Positions 17,764 through 28,860 of a stretch of DNA of 64,000 bases are shown one piece after another (the first letter of the stretch is position 1; the number at the start of each line of letters is the position of its first letter). The translations under genes were made by a program, and so were the position numbers. The DNA is from Phytopythium helicoides (lineage: Eukaryota; Oomycota; Peronosporomycetes; Pythiales; Pythiaceae), in contig JANFNE010000041.1 in NCBI GenBank assembly GCA_024867545.1, positions 1 to 64,000 on the forward strand, given 5' to 3'. Under the pieces are notes generated by a model. That model had not been told where the DNA came from. It saw nothing but the letters and a program-made list of their open reading frames with translations, and searched no databases.

Positions 17764-18476
17764 CAATGCCCTATTTGACAAGTTGACCGCCAATGCGTTC
17801 TTCTACAAGTACGAGTTGGACTCTGAAAATCGTCTTCGCTTTCTCTTTTGGGCGCATCCCCAATCTTCAAAGTGGTATTGCCTTCATGGGGATGTCCTGA
17901 TCATGGACTGCACGTACAAAACAAACGAATTATGACCTACCACTCCTGAATGTGATTGCCATGACTGCGTTCAACACAATTCTACCTGTAGCGCAATGCT
18001 GGGCTCCCAGGAGAGACAGAAGATGATTTTACTTGGGCATTCAAACGTCTGATTAAGTTTATTGAAAGTTGCGGGGCATCATTACCATCGATCATCATAA
18101 CCGATAGAGATCTGGCTTGCATGAACGCTATCGGTGTGGTTTTCCCAAACGTACCATCTATGGTTTGTCGTTGGCACATGAATCGCAGTGTGCTTGCTAA
18201 AACACGAACAGTGCTGGGCCAGATTCCTGTCGAAAAGCCAGCTCCTGGTCGCGACAAATATGAAAACACAGCGGAGACAAACGCATTCATGGCACTTTAC
18301 TACGAGACAGCTAGTTCTGCAACCGAGAAAGAGTTTGAAGACCGTAGAAAAGTGTTGAAATCAGAATGTGCGATACTCTCAGAGTATTTGGATGCACATT
18401 GGTGGAAGTACAAAACGAAAGTAGTCCAAGCATGGACGCAGAATTATAGGCATTATGGCTACCAAGACACTTCGGC
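17764..18476 (+). pseudogene. MULE transposase, middle fragment (catalytic Asp region)
   Basis: Continues the fragment ending at 9288: NALFDKLTANAFFYKY, then DVLIMDCTYKTN (first catalytic Asp), a one-base shift near 17934, LPLLNVIAMTAFN, another shift near 18000, IITDRDLACMNAI (second Asp) and CRWHMNRS. This is the MULE DDE transposase core. It is interrupted by gypsy element 2 after YQDTS. Confidence 0.85.
18472..18476. repeat. Target-site duplication of gypsy element 2, left
   Basis: TCGGC precedes the LTR and recurs at 27106-27110 after the 3' LTR. This insertion site is distinct from that of element 1, so the two retrotransposons arrived independently. Confidence 0.95.
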
Positions 18477-18793
18477 TGTAACGGGGTTACACGGGTACGT
18501 ACCCATGGGTGCGGCCCATGGCTACACTGGGTTGTGTACCCATTGCCCTCCGGCTAAGTACGAGCCGGAGGTTGAGTGGCTCTCATGAGCCTTGCATACT
18601 TTAGTCAAGTAGTTTTGCATTGTGTGTTGTAGGAACCACCCATTTCATGAACACTTTAATGCATACATTAATACAGTCTCCATTTTGCCTCAAACGGCAC
18701 ACGTGTATTTGGTTACTTGTTAACCTATACTAAAAGCAAGTCAAACTTGCATTGCACGCTTCCTCGTGCCGAAGTGCTGTGTGACCCGTCACA
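18477..18793 (+). repeat. 5' LTR, gypsy element 2
   Basis: 317 bp, same family as element 1's LTRs, with two visible differences shared by both LTRs of this element. Confidence 0.95.
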
Positions 18794-18873
18794 CCTGGTA
18801 GCACTTCGTAGTCCGTCCACGACCGCCGCGAGTCGTCAAGGACTTGAACCTCTGTGGTTCCGATCGACTCACG

Positions 18874-19887
18874 ATGGAGTTCGATCCCGCGCAGTTCCCT
18901 CACTTAAGTGAGACTCAGTGGGGAACGCTGCGTAAGATGCACAGCATCTTGGGCGCCGATGGCGTGCGCCAACTGCTGTCGCAGGATGTGGCTGAGCAGA
19001 CCAGCCGCATCCAGGCGTTCGTCAAGTACGAGAACGCCCTCGTCGAGCACATCAAACGTGCGATGCCGACGATGGTGGCGACACCATCGTCCACGCTGCG
19101 AGCGAAGCCGCTGCAGCTGAAGGTGAAGGCCTTCAATGGAGAGGACGGAGAGAATCTCCTCCTCTGGTTCCGCGAGGCGGAAATGGCCATGTCGGCCGCT
19201 CTCATTCGAGAGGAAAGCCTAAAGGTGGCTTTCGCGATCTCCCACCTAGGAGGTCGCGCCAAGAGTTGGGCGCTGACGCGCGACAGCACCGTCGAAGGTG
19301 CGTTCCCAACATGGGAATATCTCCGCAGGGAGATGCAAGTGGCGTTCTTGCCACCGAACGCGGCGTACCAGGTACGCTCGCAGTTCTTGGCGTCACGCCA
19401 AGGCAAGCGTGAGCTTGCGACGTACGTGCAGGAGCTGCGTACGTTGATCGCTGGTATGATCAGCGATCCACTCCCCGAGATCGTGAAGGTCACGATCTTC
19501 ATGGAGGGCCTCCGTGTTGGCCCTGCACGGACGCAGTTGTTCCGTGCACAGCCGTCCTCTTTCGAGGAGGCTGTCCACATCGCGATGCAGGAGGATTACT
19601 GCCATCGCCAAGCGCAGTCCCGTGGAACGGGAGCTACGCAGATGACGGAGTCATCGGCCGAGCCCATGGAGCTCGGCAGTGCGGAAGGACACGCCAATGT
19701 GACGTGCTTCCGATGTGGCAGGGTTGGCCACATGCAGCGCAACTGCCCGCAGCGCCTGCGCTACATGCGCGGTGCTGCTGGACGAGAGAACACTCGTCCT
19801 GCGCGCGGTCGTTTCAACGGACCACCGCGCACGCCCACCGGTCGCTTTGCGGCTACCCGTGGGCGGGGAAACTCCAAGTCCCAGTAG
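18874..19887 (+). CDS. gag: Gag of gypsy element 2
   Basis: 337 residues, intact, with the same CCHC knuckle and capsid-type region as element 1. One visible amino-acid change (Glu to Lys, ~19024) separates the copies. The frameshift heptamer lies at 19866-19872, but the downstream -1 frame now ends at 20240, so Gag could be made but not Gag-Pol. Confidence 0.92.
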   Translation: MEFDPAQFPHLSETQWGTLRKMHSILGADGVRQLLSQDVAEQTSRIQAFVKYENALVEHIKRAMPTMVATPSSTLRAKPLQLKVKAFNGEDGENLLLWFREAEMAMSAALIREESLKVAFAISHLGGRAKSWALTRDSTVEGAFPTWEYLRREMQVAFLPPNAAYQVRSQFLASRQGKRELATYVQELRTLIAGMISDPLPEIVKVTIFMEGLRVGPARTQLFRAQPSSFEEAVHIAMQEDYCHRQAQSRGTGATQMTESSAEPMELGSAEGHANVTCFRCGRVGHMQRNCPQRLRYMRGAAGRENTRPARGRFNGPPRTPTGRFAATRGRGNSKSQ

Positions 19888-19989
19888 GCGCGGGGCGCCC
19901 TACTGGGGGAACACTAAGTTCCAGTCGTGATCGGGGTGGCGATCACGACAGGGGCTTAGCCCCCGAGAGAGCCGAGCTCTCGTGTTGGA

Positions 19990-22900
19990 GTGGACGCCAA
20001 CAGCGTGCCCCTGTTGGTCGTCCAGGTAGACGTGAAGGGCTACGCGGAGTCGATGAGGGTTCTCATCGACTCGGGCGCGTCGAGCAATTACGCTCGACGC
20101 GCCACGTTGGCGAAGGAGCCAAAGGCCTTCGCCGCGGTGAGAAGCGAGGAGGCCTCCACCGAGACCGTCGCCGTGAGGCTGGCGACGGGGAAGATCGTGG
20201 AAACCCCACTGATCTTAGCGGACCTGCGTGTCCGCTTTGAAGACTTCGACAGTGTCGAGCGCTTCATGGTGCTCGATCTGGATGAGAGATACGATCTCAT
20301 CCTCGGCATGCCATGGCTCGAAAAGCATGAGCCATGGATCGATTGGAAAGCCAAATCGATCGGAGCGAGTAAGCCCGCTTACTCGGACAGAGCAGTGGCG
20401 ACTGGCGTCACCACTCCTGGCCGATGGCCGCGTCAACAACGACTTGAGCGTCGTGTTGACAAAGAGGAATTCCTCATTGGGGTGTCCGAAGTTGTGGACA
20501 GGCCCCCGACAGCTGCAACTGTCGAGCATCGCAACGATGCTGCTCCCGTGGCCGTGCACGGTGGAGCGCGATCGGCTTTGAGGACAAAGCCGATCCCAAA
20601 GAAGTCACATGTGACTTGGGCACCGCTGCCAACGGATGCCCGGAGTGATGAGGACACTCCAGCGGCTGTCAAGGGTGACAGGCCGCGGAGCCAATGTGTG
20701 GCTCGAAGCGCAAGAAAGCGCGCGGATGCTCCTGCCAACAGGCGGTGTGAGCCAGCGAGTGTCGCCGACGACAGCTCGCGGAGCCAACGGGTGGCTCGAC
20801 GTGCAAGTAAACGCACCGATGCTCCAGCCGAACGGCAGTGTGAGCCTGAGGTGTCCATGAATGGACACGCGCCGACCTACGGGTCGAGTGCCGACGGACC
20901 GCAGAGTCCCGCAGAGGTGGTGAAACCTCTTGCTGCACGGATGCAGCGTGCCGACGATGATGCGTCGAGCGTGGTGTCGACGAACACCCCAGCACTAACC
21001 GCAGTGCAAGACGGTCGCCCGCGAGCGACGCGTCCCGTCCATCAATGGACAGAGTATAAACTCCTTGACGGAGTTTCGGGCAGAGAGATTGCCCCAGCGG
21101 TGCCACTGCACCCGCTCCCAGAGCTGAATACTTTGGTGGAGCTGGACGAGATGTCCTTCCAGGACTTCACAGACGCCTTGCAGGGCGGTGAAGTCGCTGA
21201 AGTGGTCGTGCTAAGACCAACAGTGGCGACAGCCGAGCTCAACAGCTCGTCTGTCATGGACGAAGACGTCCTAGCGGAGGTCCGCGGCAAGGTGAATGCC
21301 CGCCGCGGCTCCGAGATCCTGAAGGATCCAAAGGATCCCTTCTACGCGGTACTCAAGGAGTACGAAGACGTGGTGTCGCAAGACCCGCCGTCTGAACTGC
21401 CACCAGATCGTGGAGTTCTGCATGAGATTGACCTCATGCCGGGCACAAAGTATTGTGTCACGAGGCAGTGGCCGCTGCCGAAAGAACAGTGCGATGTAAT
21501 CGACGCGTTCTTTAAGGCCAAGCATGAAGCTGGCCTAGTGAGGGAGTCGAAATCCCCTCACTCGTCGCCAACGTTTTGCGTTCGCAAACCGAACGGCAAA
21601 TGGCGCATCGTGCATGCGTTCAACAAGTTGAACGCTGCTACGATCCCGGCCCAGACGCCCATACCTCGCAAGGAGGTCATGTTGAACAACATGGCGGGCA
21701 GCACTATCCGTAGTGCGATAGACCTGACTGACGGGTACTATCAGGTCCTCATGGACCCGGCGTCAGTGCCACTGACAGCCGTCAGCACGCCGAGCGGCAT
21801 GCTGTGGGAGTGGCTTGTGATGCCACAGGGGCTTTCGAATGCCCCAGCGACGTTTAACCGTCTGGTCGTGAACTTGTTCCGACCTATGCGTGAGTACGTG
21901 CAAACGTACTTCGACGACATCTTCGTCCATAGTCGCGCCAAGGATGGCAAGACGGATGTCGAGATGCACGTCGAGCACTTGCGAACGGTGTTCGAGTGCA
22001 TGAGAGCTAACAAGCTCTTCGCCAACATTGACAAGTGTGTCATTGGCGCGGAAGAGATCCCATTCCTGGGGAGCTTCCTAGGCAAGCACGGAGTGCGTGC
22101 GGACCCCGCGAAGGTCAAAGCCATTGTCGAATGGCCGGTTCCACAGAACCAGAAGGACTTGCGCAAGTGGTTGGGCTTGTCCAACTACTTGCACAAGCAC
22201 AGCGAGAACTATGCCGAGATGGCACGTCCGCTGTCACTGCTCCTCAAGAAGGATGCAGAGTGGCGCTGGTCATCGACCGAGCAGGATGCATTCGAACGCA
22301 TCAAGGAGAGTCTTCTCCGAGCACCAATCCTGGCGCTCCCGAACGACGAGAAGCCGTTCAGCGTCGTGTGCGACGCTTCCGATTTTGCAATCGGTTGTGC
22401 ATTGCTGCAGACCGATGAGGGCGGTCACGAACGCGTGATAGCGTTCGAGTCTCGGCAGCTCAAGGCCGCCGAGAAGAACTATCCAGTTCACGACAAGGAG
22501 CTACTTGCGATGAAGTACGCTCTTGTCAAGTTCCGAGTGCACTTGCTCGGCGAACGTGAGTTCGTGGTCTACACAGACCATGCGTCGCTGCGGACAGCGA
22601 CGCAGTCGCCACACCTCTCGCAGAGGATGGCGCGCTGGCTGTCATTCTTCGCGGAATATAATTTCCGCGTCGAGTACAAGCCAGGCAAGCAGAATGTGCT
22701 TGCAGACGCTCTGTCGCGTCGACCAGACTATGAGCAGACCATGCGTCGCTGCGGACAGCGACGCAGTCGCCACACCTCTCGCAGAGGATGGCGCGCTGGC
22801 TGTCATTCTTCGCGGAATATAATTTCCGCGTCGAGTACAAGCCAGGCAAGCAGAATGTGCTTGCAGACGCTCTGTCGCGTCGACCAGACTATGAGCTGTC

Positions 22901-25289
22901 ACACATCGCGACGCTCACGATCGATCTGATCGATCGGATTCGTGCGGCGTACGCCGACGACGATCAGTGCACAGCACTGATCGAGCACCTGCGCACAGCA
23001 GGCAAGGACAGCTTGTCGGCGCGACTACGCGCCCGAGTCCACCGGTACACGTACGCGGATGGACTGCTGTATTACAGCGTGGATCCATCGGATCCCCCTC
23101 GGATTGTGATACCCTTGGCAGAGGATCTGCGGTATCAAATCCTTTACGAAGCGCATGACGCGCTCGTAAGTGGTCATCTCGGTCGTGAGAAGACCTACGC
23201 TGCGGTAAGCAGCAGGTACTGGTGGCCCCACATGTACAAGTGGGTGGCCACGTACATCAAGACATGTGAAACATGTCAGCGCGTGAAGGCGGCTCCATCA
23301 GCCGCCGCGCCACTGGCCAGTCTGCCAGTCCCAGCGGATTGCTGGAGGTCCGTTAGTTTGGACTTTGTCTTCGGTTTACCGAAGGACGGCCACGGCAACA
23401 CAGGCGTGTTGGTGTTCGTGGACCGTCTGAGCAAGATGGTGCATCTGGCACCATGCTCAGAGAACATCGACGGCCCCGGGGCGGCCGCTTTGTTCATCAA
23501 GCACGTGTTTTGTGCTCATGGACTGCCTGAGTCCATCGTCTCGGACCGAGACCCGAGGTTCAATGCCTCGTTCTGGCGAGAGCTGTTCCAGCTGCTCGGC
23601 AGTCGACTGATGATGTCGACTGCAGACCACCCTGAGACGGATGGTCAGACCGAACGCGCGAACCGCGTTCTGGAGGATATCCTCCGCAGCACATGTGCTG
23701 CTGCTCCAAAGTCATGGAGCGCGAAGCTCCCGCTAGTGGAGTTCGCTATGAACAACGCCGTGCATGCCTCGACGGGCTGCACGCCGTTCTTCGTGAACCA
23801 CTTGCGGCACCCGCGGGTGCCGCTGAGCCTTGCGCCGGTGGGACCCGGGGGCTCTGGTTCGAGTGGGGGAGAGGCTCGGCTTCTCCGCCCACATGCAGAG
23901 GCAGAGGCGGAGTACGCCTCCCATTTGGCGGCTGTCAAGCCAGCCGCGTTGCGAAAGCAACTAGACGAGTTCGTCGAGAACCGTCTCGGCGTCATTGGAC
24001 GCGTGAGAGATGCCATGGCAGCATCGCAAGACCGACAAAAAGAACAAAGCGATAAGTCTGGTCGAAAGAATACACATGTATTCAAAGTCGGTGACTTGGT
24101 TATGCTAAATGCAAAGAACCTACCGATGAACGCGGTCACCGCGGTCACGAAGACGAAGCTGAGGCCTCGCTTCATCGGACCATTCACGGTCCAAGCCGTA
24201 CACGGCAACGCGTACAGGCTCAACATCCCATCGAGGATGAAGACCCATCCGGTCTTCTACGTGGGGCTGCTCAAGCCGTACCACGATCCTCAACTGGCTG
24301 AGATGCCGGAGGATTGGAGGCAGCCGCAGGCGGCGCCTCCTGCTTCGTCTCCTGCGAAGCATCAACAGGGGTTGCCCTCGCAGCAACCGCCTGTGCAGGT
24401 GCAGGTACCTGCGAGCCATAGGGCTCATAGCGATAGCGAGATCGCTCTGCACCAGAGTCCCGAGAAGGACTTCGATGACGGTCGATCCGACGACCGAGAT
24501 CATCGTATGCATAGCCGTACCCGTCGTACCACGGACCATGCTGATGGTACTGGCGATACTCGCCAGACGCATCGACGTGGCTACGGTACGGCCCAGAGCG
24601 ATCCTCATGGTGAGGGATCCACTCGTCACGAGGACGAGCCTCTCGGTACCCAGCGTGGTACCGCGACGCCGAGGCAGCCGGCGCCGTCGAGTAATACGAC
24701 AGCGGCGCGGCTGCAGCAGCCTGGTACGGCTGTGAGACAGCAACGGCTGTCGACTGCGCAGCGCGCAGCAGGTCAACTTGACCACGGAGGTAGGAGCACT
24801 GCTGCTTCAACTCCTCCTGCTCCTTTCGGAGCGCTCGGAGCTCCTCACGGCGCTCGCGAGCAAGATCGGAAGCACGACGATACTTCTGATCTAGGATATC
24901 ATAATCCTTTGTCAGATCGAAATACCGATCAACGAGATCCTGCGGTGGATCATCGCGGCTCCGAGCAGGAGCAGGTGAACGGGAACCCCGTGTCACCGGC
25001 GCAGACGGCGAGCGACGCTCGACCCTCGCGCGCGGCGGACTCGCGTCCGCCCCCGCCACTTCTTGACCACCTTGGTCGAACCCACTATGTAGTGGAGGCG
25101 CTCCTTCGGAGCCGGATCCGTCGTGGTCAACGACAGATCCTCGTGAAGTGGCGTGGCTACCCACACTCACAGAACTCCTGGGAGTTCGAGGCACCTCTGC
25201 GAGAGGACTGCCCGGACCTCGTGCGCGCTTTTGACCGCGCCGAGGCTGAGCGTCACCGCGCGGAGCGGACGCACGCTCATTCCGCCTAG
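19990..25289 (+). pseudogene. pol: Pol of gypsy element 2, frame broken twice
   Basis: PR, RT (TYFDD) and most of RNase H are read in one frame up to a stop at 22929. RNase H end, integrase, GPY/F-type module and chromodomain are read in another (from ~22788 to 25289). The break is a 161-bp tandem duplication inside RNase H. Upstream, element 1's CTCTCTCG is CTCTCG here (around 19980), which puts PR-RT in the gag frame behind several stops, so -1 slippage no longer reaches it. Confidence 0.9.
22574..22895 (+). repeat. 161-bp tandem duplication in RNase H
   Basis: Unit 22574-22734, starting CAGACCATGCG and ending GACTATGAG, is repeated immediately at 22735-22895. CAGAC also occurs at the right edge of the unit in the form CCAGACTATGAG, so replication slippage or template switching is plausible. 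161 is not a multiple of three. Confidence 0.92.
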
Positions 25290-26685
25290 AGGCGGGAAGA
25301 GCAAGGGGCGCGGGCTTGCGTCGAGCCACGTAGCCCCGGTCCGCCCGAGTGGGGACCTCGTGGGTTTGCTCCACGACCTTGTTCTCCAAGCGCCTGACGC
25401 GCAGCTTGGCGAACTCGAAGGCCAGTGTGCGCACTGCCTTCGCATCTTCCTTGCGGAAGCTGAGCATGTATGCTCGAATCGGTCGGTTGTACCGACGACA
25501 CCAAGCATAGAACTGCTCTATGCCCATCCGGAGGGTCTCCTCCGGATGGCAAACAACCACGACCTCGTGGCTGATCGGCGTGCGCAGGCCGCCGGGGCCA
25601 CGCTCACGCTTGCTGAGCATATAGCAAAGGTACTTTCCGTACTCTTCGAACGACCAGCGAGCTGGTCGGCCCAGCACCAGCTGATGATTCACATCACGCT
25701 GATGGATCTGGTCAGGCGTCGCCGCCGGTCGACCAATCTCGGAGACGAGAGCACCCGGTGGGTCGCTCTGGTCTGGAATAAAGAAGACGCTAGGCGTCCT
25801 AAATTCCTCGGAAGCCTCGAAGAGTGCTTCCTCACGACGAGCAAGAGTGTCCTCTTGCTGCTCGTCGAGGTCGTTGGTGACCAACGGAGCCGAGGCGGCG
25901 GCGGTCTGTCGCTCACCGCCTGCGTCGTCGGTCGGACGACGCTGAGCATCAATGCTCGCATGACTAGTGTCATGCGTGAGGTAGCGTTGCTCTGCTACCT
26001 CACCCTCCTCGTTCTCCGAGTCGGAGAACAGAGTCTCACGACGTGACGGGCTGTCACGTCTGAAGGACGCAGCATCGTCGTCGACGTCTGCGTCCCGCGA
26101 CGGCAATGGAGGCGCGTCGCGCAAGGGATGGAAGTCCCTTGGGTTCATGAGCGAATGAACCGGGCCACTCTCGTGGCCAGAGCCAAGGCTCGCAACTGCT
26201 TCCGCCACTGCGGAGCCTTGCGGCGACTCGGTGAGAGTCGTCCGCGTGACTGCTGCGCTCTCGCGCGCTGTCCCCACCGACGTGGTGTCGGTGCTGTCCA
26301 CGTTTGGACGAGGGGAGGTCCTCCCCTGTGCTCGACGGGCACGTGTGCCCGTCGTTGGAGTCGTCGGCGTGTTGGAGCCGGACTCCCGAGCGGCGTCGCG
26401 CGTGCGCGCCGGCCGCTCGTCGACGTTGGCCGCAGCCGCGGTCGCTGTCGCTGTCGAAGCGCCCTCGCTCGCAGGCGAGGCGCGCGCATCACCGGATGCT
26501 AGCGCTGCCGCTCGCGCGGCGCGCGTGACCATGAAGGTCTGCTTGGCCATCGCTGGCCCAAGCGTGTGCACTGTGAGTGCTGAGCGGAAGCGCTGTTGCA
26601 GCGCTCGCTCCCCGCCGCGCCGTCGTGTTTTGACGGGCGGCTCTGGAACGTTCGTTCCCGGCGCCTCTATTTTGAGAGTGCCCAT
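24271..26685 (-). CDS. Antisense ORF of gypsy element 2
   Basis: Full-length counterpart of the element 1 antisense ORF: same ATG context, same length and same coiled coil. It is fully open although the pol gene on the other strand is dead in this copy. Amino-acid differences from copy 1 outside the pol overlap are Asp/Glu, Thr/Asn, Ile/Thr and Val/Ala; in the overlap Tyr/Ser and Leu/Ser. Six of ten differences outside the overlap are synonymous in this frame. Confidence 0.68.
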   Translation of the reverse strand: MGTLKIEAPGTNVPEPPVKTRRRGGERALQQRFRSALTVHTLGPAMAKQTFMVTRAARAAALASGDARASPASEGASTATATAAAANVDERPARTRDAARESGSNTPTTPTTGTRARRAQGRTSPRPNVDSTDTTSVGTARESAAVTRTTLTESPQGSAVAEAVASLGSGHESGPVHSLMNPRDFHPLRDAPPLPSRDADVDDDAASFRRDSPSRRETLFSDSENEEGEVAEQRYLTHDTSHASIDAQRRPTDDAGGERQTAAASAPLVTNDLDEQQEDTLARREEALFEASEEFRTPSVFFIPDQSDPPGALVSEIGRPAATPDQIHQRDVNHQLVLGRPARWSFEEYGKYLCYMLSKRERGPGGLRTPISHEVVVVCHPEETLRMGIEQFYAWCRRYNRPIRAYMLSFRKEDAKAVRTLAFEFAKLRVRRLENKVVEQTHEVPTRADRGYVARRKPAPLALPASRRNERASAPRGDAQPRRGQKRARGPGSPLAEVPRTPRSSVSVGSHATSRGSVVDHDGSGSEGAPPLHSGFDQGGQEVAGADASPPRARVERRSPSAPVTRGSRSPAPARSRDDPPQDLVDRYFDLTKDYDILDQKYRRASDLARERREELRALRKEQEELKQQCSYLRGQVDLLRAAQSTAVAVSQPYQAAAAAPLSYYSTAPAASASRYHAGYREARPRDEWIPHHEDRSGPYRSHVDASGEYRQYHQHGPWYDGYGYAYDDLGRRIDRHRSPSRDSGAERSRYRYEPYGSQVPAPAQAVAARATPVDASQETKQEAPPAAASNPPASQPVEDRGTA

Positions 26686-26788
26686 TTTGGAACGACTGTT
26701 CAGGCCCTGGCCCAGTTTGGTCGGGCGGTTCCAAATTGGAACGAGAGTCACTCCTGTGCGGGGTGTCTCTAATTTGAGTGGGGGAGAG

Positions 26789-27105
26789 TGTAACGGGGTT
26801 ACACGGGTACGTACCCATGGGTGCGGCCCATGGCTACACTGGGTTGTGTACCCATTGCCCTCCGGCTAAGTACGAGCCGGAGGTTGAGTGGCTCTCATGA
26901 GCCTTGCATACTTTAGTCAAGTAGTTTTGCATTGTGTGTTGTAGGAACCACCCATTTCATGAACACTTTAATGCATACATTAATACAGTCTCCATTTTGC
27001 CTCAAACGGCACACGTGTATTTGGTTACTTGTTAACCTATACTAAAAGCAAGTCAAACTTGCATTGCACGCTTCCTCGTGCCGAAGTGCTGTGTGACCCG
27101 TCACA
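26789..27105 (+). repeat. 3' LTR, gypsy element 2
   Basis: 317 bp; no difference from 18477-18793 was noticed. Followed by the TCGGC duplication. Confidence 0.95.
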
Positions 27106-27110
27106 TCGGC

Positions 27111-27830
27111 AGTTGAAGGCACACATGCAGTTTGTAAACGTTGATAGATTCATCAAAAGGTGACTTGCTGCACGTCTTTACCAAGCTACTGCCGTGGTGG
27201 TCGAGGTGTGTGAGCGACATTAGCATTACAACAGAGCAAAATCGAACCATTGTCCCTCACAAGCTCCAAGTAAGCCGATATTCAGCGGTTGTAATGATTA
27301 TATCGCGATATGCTCTGGGAAAGACTGATGATCTGTGGAGATCTGCTGAGAAAGCATTGCACAAACGCGAGGTGATGAAGCCGTGCTCGGGAACATTTTG
27401 GCGTGTTAATGGGAGGCCTTGCATCCATGAACTGGTTGAATTGGGCAAATCTAATGGCCAGCGCAAATTACTCCCTAGCCACTTCTATTACCATTGGTGG
27501 ATTCGGCGTGATCAAGTACTCTCAGATCCTGGATGCATTTTGGATCCAGTACCTATAGTCAAGAAATCGAAAAAGCAAAAGAGAACTGATCATCGACGAA
27601 ACCATGGTGCAACAGGATCAAGTAGAGATCCTTCTATGTTCGAGAGAGTTGACTTGAACCATCCAGCATCCCCACCAACTCGGGTTTGTACAGCAGAGAC
27701 TCTATTACCACCTCTGCAGACAATCCTGACAAATGTTCAGGACCACGACATTTTATATTCACCTCCTAGATACGAGGAGTTTCCTTTGCCGAGTCGGACA
27801 TGGGGCTTTGCTGGTCAGCACCCTTTTTAG
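27111..27830 (+). pseudogene. MULE transposase, 3' fragment
   Basis: Restores ..SAVEGTHAVCKR (catalytic Glu region), then a one-base shift near 27143 and a long open frame: DLLHVFTKLLPWW, and a SWIM-like Cys/His cluster (KPCSGTFW, RPCIHEL, HFYYHWWIRR) typical of MULE transposase C-termini, then a basic tail. All three catalytic acidic residues of the DDE triad can be located across the fragments, but the gene is not translatable. Confidence 0.85.
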
Positions 27831-28213
27831 GTCGTAAGACTCTTTTCATTTGGATTTGAATACAAATACCAACAGAAAATGTGCCGGGATTTTGGTGTGC
27901 TGCTTTTTGCGTACTCTCGAAATTGATCTCGCGCACGAACAATGGAAGAGCTGAACGGGTACAATTGCAGACACCACCGTTGGCGATATGGCATAGAAAT
28001 ACCAAGGAACGATACACAACGGTGACTTCACAATTCGAACTCTTCGACTCCCCTATATGAAGCTACGAGCCACAACTTACTGCCATTTCGGTAGTTCGAA
28101 ATGATTTATGACAGTACCTTCAAAACCATATAATGAATCGACACATTGTAGTTAAGAGGTTATCTCACCATCCCTACTGAGCGTACTTTTTGCCGCGGTG
28201 TTGACATTGGGCA
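27831..28213. other. MULE internal spacer
   Basis: About 380 bp between the transposase end and the chromodomain ORF. No gene seen. Confidence 0.5.
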
Positions 28214-28579
28214 ATGGGGCAACTAACCAAGTGTCAAAAGTTTTCCAAGTCGTTCACCCGGCACGCGAACGGGCGTTTCATCCGCCGGGTCGGTTATGCC
28301 CCTTACCGAGCGCTGGAGGTTGAGGCGACAGAGAGTGATGCCTCCTCCAGCGTGTCTGAGGTAATTCCTCCACCGCTCCGTGACGTCCCAGACAACGAGC
28401 TGTTTACCATCGAGAAAATATGGTCAAAAAAGGTGATGAACAGCAAGCCGTTTTATTTAATTAAATGGCTTAACTATGACGAGTTGACCTGGGAGCCACG
28501 GGAAAATATCCCATGGTGGTCCATCGTCGACTTCGAAAAGGCCAATGGCGACTCGGTGTGGGTTCACCTGAGCAGCTGA
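28214..28579 (+). CDS. Small chromodomain protein carried by the MULE
   Basis: 121 residues from an ATG. The C-terminal half is a chromodomain: FTIEKIWSKK, YLIKWLNYDELTWEPREN and a final helix IVDFEKANG. It has the aromatic and W-x-P-x-x-N signature of methyl-lysine readers. The first ~65 residues are basic then Ser/acid-rich and unassigned. It lies between the transposase and the right terminal repeat on the same strand. Its sequence is clearly different from the chromodomain of the nested gypsy elements, so it did not come from them. It may be a second MULE gene that guides targeting, or a captured fragment of another chromovirus or host gene. Confidence 0.65.
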   Translation: MGQLTKCQKFSKSFTRHANGRFIRRVGYAPYRALEVEATESDASSSVSEVIPPPLRDVPDNELFTIEKIWSKKVMNSKPFYLIKWLNYDELTWEPRENIPWWSIVDFEKANGDSVWVHLSS

Positions 28580-28747
28580 GGCCGCCCTCGCCCTCCACGA
28601 CAACAGCCGACCCGACAAAGCCCAAGACTATGAGGGCGGCGTACGCCTCCTCCGCCCACGGCTACAACTGCTGAGCAGGCGTAGGAGCACCTATTGAAAA
28701 GCAATAAATGCCCCATTGCTGATATCAGTATGATGTGTACAGTACAG

Positions 28748-28849
28748 TTTCAAAAGAGCTATTTTAGTAATTTTTATAATGTATGTACTGTAGATACTGG
28801 CCTGTCACTGCAACCTGGAGCTCCCAAGCTGGAGCTCCATAGTTTCTCC
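28748..28849 (-). repeat. MULE terminal inverted repeat, right
   Basis: Reverse complement of 8482-8583. Followed directly by the 11-bp duplication CTTTCGGGGCG (28850-28860). Confidence 0.93.
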
Positions 28850-28860
28850 CTTTCGGGGCG

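Larger units (their letters stand above)
18477..27105 (+). mobile_element. Ty3/gypsy LTR retrotransposon, element 2 (pol broken)
   Basis: 8629 bp, very close in sequence to element 1 and same orientation. It is 159 bp longer: +161 bp from a tandem duplication (22574-22734 repeated at 22735-22895) and -2 bp near 19980. Both changes break the pol frame. Its two LTRs look identical to each other, so the insertion is recent and the element was probably defective on arrival or decayed quickly. Confidence 0.95.
8482..28849 (+). mobile_element. Mutator-like element (MULE) carrying two nested gypsy retrotransposons
   Basis: Bounded by 102-bp terminal inverted repeats (8482-8583 and 28748-28849) that differ at about one position, flanked by an identical 11-bp duplication. 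Contents in order: a broken MULE transposase gene, gypsy element 1 inserted at 9288/17759, more transposase, gypsy element 2 inserted at 18476/27106, the transposase 3' end, and a chromodomain ORF. Without the retrotransposons the MULE is about 3.3 kb. The near-identical termini suggest fairly recent movement, but its own transposase is dead, so it may have moved with help in trans. Confidence 0.92.

Noticed and set aside
9289..27105. CRISPR-like array or tRNA-like folds suggested by the many hairpins
   Set aside because: The inverted repeats differ in sequence from one another and lie inside coding frames; there is no repeat-spacer pattern and no tRNA cloverleaf.
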